Positions 58,427 to 64,000 of a stretch of 64,000 bases of DNA are shown here, piece after piece; position 1 is the stretch's first letter; the number at the start of each line of letters is the position of its first letter. The DNA lies in assembly GCA_027886185.1 (NCBI GenBank), contig WOAB01000126.1, forward strand, positions 558,001 through 622,000, read 5' to 3'. The notes below the pieces were generated by a model that searched no databases, was not told where the DNA came from, and saw only the letters and a program-made list of their open reading frames with translations. A program made the position numbers and the translations under genes. The stretch is from Rheum nobile (taxonomy: Eukaryota; Streptophyta; Magnoliopsida; Caryophyllales; Polygonaceae).

Positions 58427-60313
58427 TTGTTAGTTGTTCAGAAGAAGAGAATATTACCAAACATTGAATACGGCATGGGTAAGTTGTTATTGTTTTCAGA
58501 GTTGAAAATGCCTATTAACTGCCACTTGTATCCACTTGTATTCTTATGGTTACTTTTTGTTATAGGTCGAGCAAAGTTCATGATGTCTTTGATTAGCGGT
58601 GGGGAGTGGAAGTTGCGTTGTGAAACTTGGACCTATGAAGGCACGCAAAAGGCAAACATAATTATGGTCTCGGATACCTCAACGTTTGAAGAGTTATGGA
58701 GAAAAATTTCCGAAAAGCTCTCTATTGATCATGATATGTTTTGTTTGAAGTTGAGTTACACTTCAGCTTTCAAAACAAATATACCACCTTTTGATCTTAC
58801 TGACGACGATGATCTTGAAGCATTCAGATTTCTTATATGAAATCTTGTAAAGCGGGGGTCTAGCCGATATCCCTTTATGCAAGCTTGACAGTGAAGGGTG
58901 AAAATAACTTGTTTGGTGACTTTTTTGAGGAGAAACCTTGTATCGATGTAGAGTTAAGTGCACCCCCACCATTGGTAACACAGACACAACCTCCTGTCCA
59001 AACAGAGGAAGGTGAAAATAGCATGGGTGACAGGATACTAGATGCTATACTGCATCATGATGTTCTTCATGATGCAAGGGGAACATCCTGGATGGATGAC
59101 ATGACGTATGTGGATGGTGACCGGAAAAGAAAGAGGGATGATGTAAGAGAATGGTTTTGCTAGGAATCAACACCAGCAGAAGTTGTCTCACTAAGCAGCG
59201 ACGATGAAGAAGTTGCAACCAAGAAAAGTGGGTCAATAAGCAGTGACGACGAAGTTCTTGTTTCTGCCATAAAGCACAAGGGGTGTGACCTGGTCATAAT
59301 TGCTGACGATGAAGCGGAAGGCCACACTGATTTTATGAATGATAACCTTGGCAAGGAGGAAATGGACTCCGCTTTTATGAATGATGTAGCAAAAGTTGAA
59401 GAGAGGTATTACCGAGCAATGGATGAGGATGGTGAATGGGCCAAATTCCAAGAAGATGAAGTAAAGCACGAGGCTGATAATATGATAAAGACGGGAGATA
59501 TATTTTCTACCAAGAAACAGTTGAAAGATGCGTTAACTGCAATTGCTTTGAGGGATTATTTCCAACTAAGGGTGAAGAAGTCTGACAAAAAAACATATGC
59601 AGTAGGGTGTGTCGACAAAGCATGCACATTTGGATGTCATGGCTCAGTAAGGAAAGAAAGTGGTTTGTTCGTGGTTCAAAAGTTTGATGGAACCCATAGT
59701 CGTGGGTTGCGTTATCGACATAACCACAACAAACATGCAACTGCATCCATAATAGTTGAAAAGATACTTCCAAGTTAAAACTAAGTTGTTTCAGGTATGT
59801 AAAATGCCTTATTGCCATGTATGACAAGATGTGATTGACGATTCTATTTTATTGTTTGACATGTTCAGAGGTCGAAAGGAACCCCTAAGAGCAAGATAAA
59901 TACAGAGTACCATGAAGGACATGTGAATTGATGCCAGTTATTCTAACGCTCAAACCTGCCAGTGCAAGGTATTCCAGACTGATAAGATTGCATGCATACA
60001 TGCCCTTGCTGTAGCGAAGGATATGGGTGTTGATGCTTATTCCTTGGTGAGTCCCTTTTACATGAATGATACGACTAAGGAAGCTTACAAAGAAATAGTG
60101 CACCTGGTGCCCCCAACCAGTCATTGGGATGTTCCTTCATCTGTATCCAATAAGCCTTGTCTTCCACCGCTCGTGAGAAGACACGTTGGAAGGCCCAGGG
60201 TTAATAGGTTTAAGGCGCATTGGGAGAGGAATTATGGAAAATTCAACCGTTGTTCAAGATGCGGGCTGAGAGGACATACCCAGAGGACATGCTATAAACG
60301 TTTTCCAAGCTGA
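58427..60313 (+). pseudogene. MULE protein gene lacking the catalytic core (PB1-like, MuDR DNA-binding, SWIM and CCHC parts)
   Basis: After a probable intron (GTAAGT near 58478 to TTATAG at 58564), ATG 58578 opens a PB1-like N-terminal domain (MMSLISGGEWKLRCETW, then FDLTDDDDLEAF). After a frame change an acidic region and the MuDR DNA-binding domain follow (FSTKKQLKDALTAIALRDYF, QLRVKKSDKKTYAVGC), with one TAG near 59161. The frame stops at 59778. About 100 bases later the SWIM zinc finger (CQCKVFQTDKIACIHALAVA) appears, then GRPRVNRFKAHWE and a CCHC knuckle (CSRCGLRGHTQRTC) before the final stop. The DDE catalytic domain, several hundred residues long, is missing. This is an internal deletion derivative. 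Confidence 0.88.
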
Positions 60314-60371
60314 GAGGACACCCCCCTTAATACCAGATCCATATTTTGTGAACAATCAGCCATATTTTGCT

Positions 60372-60830
60372 TATGACTTTAATATGTGTAGTAAGAGATC
60401 AAAACTCTAGAAAGATCTCTTACTACTCATATTACTTTTGAACCTAGTTAATGTATGTTGCTTATGACTTTAATATGTTTAGTAAGAGATCAAAACTCTA
60501 GAAAGATCTCTTACCACTCATATTACTTTTGAACCTAGTTAATGTAAGTTTCTTATGTAATTTGCAATTCATGGTCGATATGTATTTTATGTAATTTGTG
60601 TGGACTAGTTTGCGTTAAATTGATATGACTCATATTACTTTTGAACCTAGTTAATGTATGTTGCTTATGACTTTAATATGTGTAGTAAGAGATCAAAACT
60701 CTAGAAAGATCTCTTACCACTCATATTACTTTTGAACCTAGTTAATGTAAGTTTCTTATGTAATTTGCAAGTCATGGTCGATATGTATTTTATGTAATTT
60801 GTGTGGACTAGTTTGCGTTAAATTGATATG
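60372..60830. repeat. Nested tandem repeats, about 90 and 205 bp
   Basis: GTAAGAGATCAAAACTCTAG and the following TTTTGAACCTAGTTAATGTA recur three times, about 90 bases apart (60391, 60480) and then about 206 bases on (60686). GATCAAAACT...AGATCTCTTAC contains a small dyad. It directly follows the MULE gene. Confidence 0.85.
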
Positions 60831-61083
60831 ACACAATCCTGACATATTTCAATATATATCCTGTCAAGTTCAGTATGGTTTGAAATAATCCTACCGACCA
60901 ATATGAGTGGCAGTCCAGATCACATAGGAAGAATAAGAGAATGATTAGTATAAGAAGAATAAGAGAATGACTGAAATGATAATACTTGTCATTTCCATTA
61001 AGTGACCATACAAAATGACAAACATGTATGCATAGCTAGTACAATGCATCAAGTTTGAAAATGGCATCCGTGGTTCCATCTTC

Positions 61084-62882
61084 TTACAACATATAAGCCA
61101 CTATAGCAAGCAAAATCAAAATAATCAAAATAACTAGGTGATCAGCTCTACTTTGTAGTGCGTAACTAGGAGTTGTTATCGGAGTTTTGGGTGCCATTTG
61201 TATGGGTTTAGAGCATAAGTTAGGAGAATGGAGTTGTGGAGAGGAAGTGTGATTTGGTGGTTTTGAAGTACTTAAATGAAGACTTAAGAAGATGGAGGAG
61301 AAAGCCACAAGAGAAGACCGAAGAAGGAGCTGAAAAGAGCAACATAAGACTTTCCGCGGTCGCGGAAATACTAGCCGCGGTCGCGGAAACACATGGAAGG
61401 CACGAGCACTACAGGAACTTTTCCGCGGTCGCGGATATCTTGCCTCGGTTGCGGACACTGTTCATACACGCGGAGCTGGGATTTCGTCCGAGTTTACTTT
61501 ATTTTATTTCTTTTTCTTTTATTTTCTTTTATGTTCATTTATTTCCTTTTAGATATTATTTCCTATCTTTTGGAAACTAGGTTTTGCTAGGTTATATCTT
61601 TCTTTTCATTAGCAGCCTTTTCATTATTCAGAATTCAGTATTCAAGTTACAACATTATCGTTCAGTTTTCCCTTAGAGTTTTATGCTTTGAAGACTATGA
61701 AGAACTAAGCAACTTTTTCTTAGTCCGACAATTAAAGCCTTCGTTTGTATTTGGTTGTGAGATTATAACTCTATTCCCTTTCCTTGGATTATATCTTTTC
61801 TCTTTGAGCTTCATCCCATTGATTCTTGCTGATTTGACTGGCATGATCAACTAGTTGATATTAGTGATTATCTATTGCTAGGGTTTGGATATTTCTAGTT
61901 GAAATCCCTTATCTTGTGTAGCAAACATGGTTTACAGGAACTAGTTGTGAATGTTTATTGTGAAGAGAATTGATTACATGTCGAGTACTGACTAGTTGTT
62001 AAGTATTGCATGTATCCTGGTTAATTCCTATGCTTACTGCTGCCATTAGATTAAATCTTGATAGTTTCTTGATTGTTTATCGGTTAGGGTTACCAGGACT
62101 AGTTGGACTGATAACTATTTCAGAATAGGGACATGAATATTCATAGGAAGGAATTGAAATAATCTAGGATCAACCAATCAAACTGAATGGTGGAGATTTG
62201 TCTGGCTAAGTTACTTCTCACCCATAGATTATACCTTTTGCTTTGATTTACTTTGTTACATTGATTACAAACCAAAACCCCCTTTGTTACTATTGACATA
62301 CAACTGTTGCACTTAGAAAGATTGCTACCTCCTTATGGGATTCGACCCTTGCTTGCCTACTATACTTAGTTAGGTTTTTGAGGATTACTTTGATAGGCAC
62401 TATGACTTTAGCCTCGTCACTAGGACAATCAACAGAGGTATCGCAACCCGCTTGAACCTTCTTAGATCGTCTCGTTCCATGCAAACCAACAGATGCGCGG
62501 TTGTTAAACCAGACAACCTCTCTGTCAAGTCGGCAAGGGCGTTCTCGGCAATCGTCTGATGCCTAAAGTAAGCAACCGAGCTTTCCTGCAATAAAACCAT
62601 TTCCTCCCTGAACTCATCCTCAACCATTTCCTCCCTGAACTCATCCTAAAGTGCATGCATTTGAGAATACCATTCCGGTCAATAATTGGCAAGGTAGGTA
62701 AAAAAAACGAGTGGATATGACATAAATCACCCTTAGGTCATCAGATAGCATGCAACGGGATGACACACTGAAATTAGTTAGTGTCTTCAACACCTCTCTT
62801 GGCAATCCGAGGTCGGACTGGAAGGAATTCTTCTGTGGGAGACTAAAATCATTCATGTGGTCACTTTCAGAGTCCCACATTC
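61084..62882 (-). pseudogene. Small gene with coiled-coil part and hydrophobic C-terminus, split by a solo LTR
   Basis: On the minus strand an exon beginning after TTACAG at 62882 reads MWDSESDHMNDFSLPQKNSF, and a second after TTTAG reads DEFREEMVEDEFREEMVLLQ with a 7-residue tandem repeat. A heptad-like stretch (ENALADLTERLSGL) follows. The frame is interrupted at 62400 by the solo LTR. Beyond it (61084-61138) the minus strand reads VILIILILLAIVAYML and stops, a membrane-spanning tail. The frame linking the two sides is uncertain. The layout recalls plant GRF-zinc-finger proteins with coiled coil and membrane anchor, but no GRF finger is seen. Confidence 0.45.
61139..62399 (+). mobile_element. 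Solo LTR, Athila/Tat-like family (1261 bp)
   Basis: It starts TGATCAGCTCTACTTTGTAG and ends GATAGGCA. Both ends resemble the complement of the 44912-50950 LTRs (GGTGCCATTTG, TTTAGAGCA, and GGGATTCGACCCTTGCTTGC near the end). Flanking 5-mers CTAGG (61134-61138) and CTATG (62400-62404) fit a duplication with one mismatch. Four GC-rich dyads of the TTCCGCGGTCGCGGAA type lie at 61352-61455. Confidence 0.8.
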
Positions 62883-62922
62883 CTGTAATTAAGCAGCAAC
62901 TACGGGATACATATCGATTCAC

Positions 62923-64000
62923 ACATTAAGCTAAAGAATGAGGAGCGAAAAGCCCTAATTTTAGGAGCGAAAAACACTATTTTCAAAGCAAATGGAAGTG
63001 GTGAAGAAGAGCCCTAATTTTAGGAGCGAAAAGCCCTAATTTAAATTTTAGAATGATGAAGAAGAAGAGAAAACGTACCTGAAGGATGGTCGTTCAACTT
63101 CAAACAAACCCCAGTTGAAGAATGTCGGGAGTAAAGAAAAAGAATAGATGAAGACTGTGAGAGGCCAGTCAGTCGGGGGCATTAGCTGGAAAGTAAGTGT
63201 GAACTGTATCCATTTTGAATGAAACATTTTTTGCGCTTGTACCCCTAATTTCACGCTTACTTAGTTTTAGCACTTTTATTTTCAATATATCTTGTCATAG
63301 TTTGATATATATATCTTGTCCGGTTGAATATGGTTTTCGATCTTTATTTCATGTAGTTTGATATATATTTTGTCAATCTGAATATTTTGCAATAAATAAG
63401 TACAAGTCAATGATATTTTGGATACTCTTTAGATATCCTGACTTGTCAAATCCGACTGCATATTTTACACTAAGAAAGTACAAGTAAATGATATTTTCGA
63501 TATCCTGTCATGCTCTTGTCAAAACCGATTGAATATTTTGCACTACATAAGCACAAGTAAATGATATTTTAGATATCTTGTCATGCTCTTGTCATATCCG
63601 TATTAAAGTAACCAATCTTGTCCTAAATGTATTTGACATATTATCATAAAGTACTATATTCTATAAAAGGAAGATACATAACATGCTTCATAAAGTACTA
63701 AGTATTCCACTTATTATCATAAAGTACTAAATACTACGTGACATTACATAGTCACTACACTAAAGTACTAAATAAAATAATAAATTTTACATAGACACAT
63801 CTCATGCGGAGGACATGGCTGAGGCTGGGAGGTCGCGTGGGTGAAGCACGTCGTCGACCTCTCCGGTCACGATATATATTTTAATGAAAGCCACTGTCCT
63901 ACCAAGGTCGGCAAGGGCGGCGGCGTCTCCACGGTTCTACAAGGCCCTCAGGGTACGAGGGCCGCTGTGCGGGGGTAGTACTTCAAAGAAGTAGCAGGTG
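62923..64000. other. AT-rich flank and a GC-rich end piece; no gene recognised
   Basis: A plausible splice donor (CTTCAG/GTACG, minus strand, 63079) suggests a 5' exon of the split gene around 63080-63250. From 63290 to 63780 there are diverged repeats of TATCTTGTCA and CTTGTCATATCC. The last 200 bases are GC-rich and may be coding on either strand, but no family is recognised. Confidence 0.3.

Noticed and set aside
60372..60830. Possible CRISPR-like repeat spacing
   Set aside because: The repeats are long, direct and contiguous without unique spacers, and the genome is eukaryotic.

Overview
This is eudicot plant nuclear DNA: AT-rich, with spliced genes using GT/AG introns, plant gene families (PDIL5-1, an ERF/AP2 factor, an LRR receptor kinase fragment) and a dense load of plant-type transposons. 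I cannot name the species. Almost all of the 64 kb is transposon sequence in nested layers; only one host gene looks functional.

Layout. 0-4.7 kb: a decayed Ty3/gypsy pol on the minus strand, cut at base 99 by the LTR of another family; then a gag remnant on the plus strand fused tail-to-tail with a broken ERF/AP2 gene. 4.98-6.8 kb: an 836-bp tandem duplication. 7.3-8.6 kb: a small foldback, then fragments of an LRR receptor kinase and an RNase III-type gene joined head to tail. 10-16.7 kb: short repeats, a LINE RNase H remnant, a decayed Mutator-like (MULE) gene and GC-rich patches. 17.3-21.5 kb: a complete four-exon PDIL5-1-like gene on the minus strand, with a hAT MITE and an LTR remnant in intron 3. 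A long-TIR MULE MITE (9-bp TSD) and a hAT MITE (8-bp TSD) lie upstream of it.

23.6-34.0 kb: a large decayed Ty3/gypsy element on the plus strand. Its pol is interrupted by a complete 3.4-kb non-autonomous LTR element (26756-30181; two 771-bp LTRs, TSD AGGTG, initiator-Met-type PBS). 34-41 kb: LTR fragments, a hAT transposase remnant with the hAT right end, and two truncated LTR elements facing each other. 40.8-51.2 kb: a minus-strand LTR split twice, by a 3.36-kb solo LTR (TSD CCGAG) and by a 6.0-kb Athila/Tat-like deletion derivative (TSD GCGTC, tRNA-Asp-type PBS).

51.6-54.8 kb: arrays of a spaced ATGCACTTT motif with an embedded tRNA-like sequence, a 389-bp duplication and a LINE remnant. 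54.85-57.8 kb: an LTR carrying three tandem 782-bp copies of its own promoter segment. 58.4-60.3 kb: a MULE gene without its catalytic core. 61.1-62.4 kb: a solo LTR splitting a small gene with a hydrophobic tail.

I see no convincing new protein system. The most unusual signal is a set of short GC-rich hairpin blocks with a CCGCG core. They recur in LTRs of different families and in retroelement coding sequence, and one 12-bp block is present in only one of the two LTRs of a single element.
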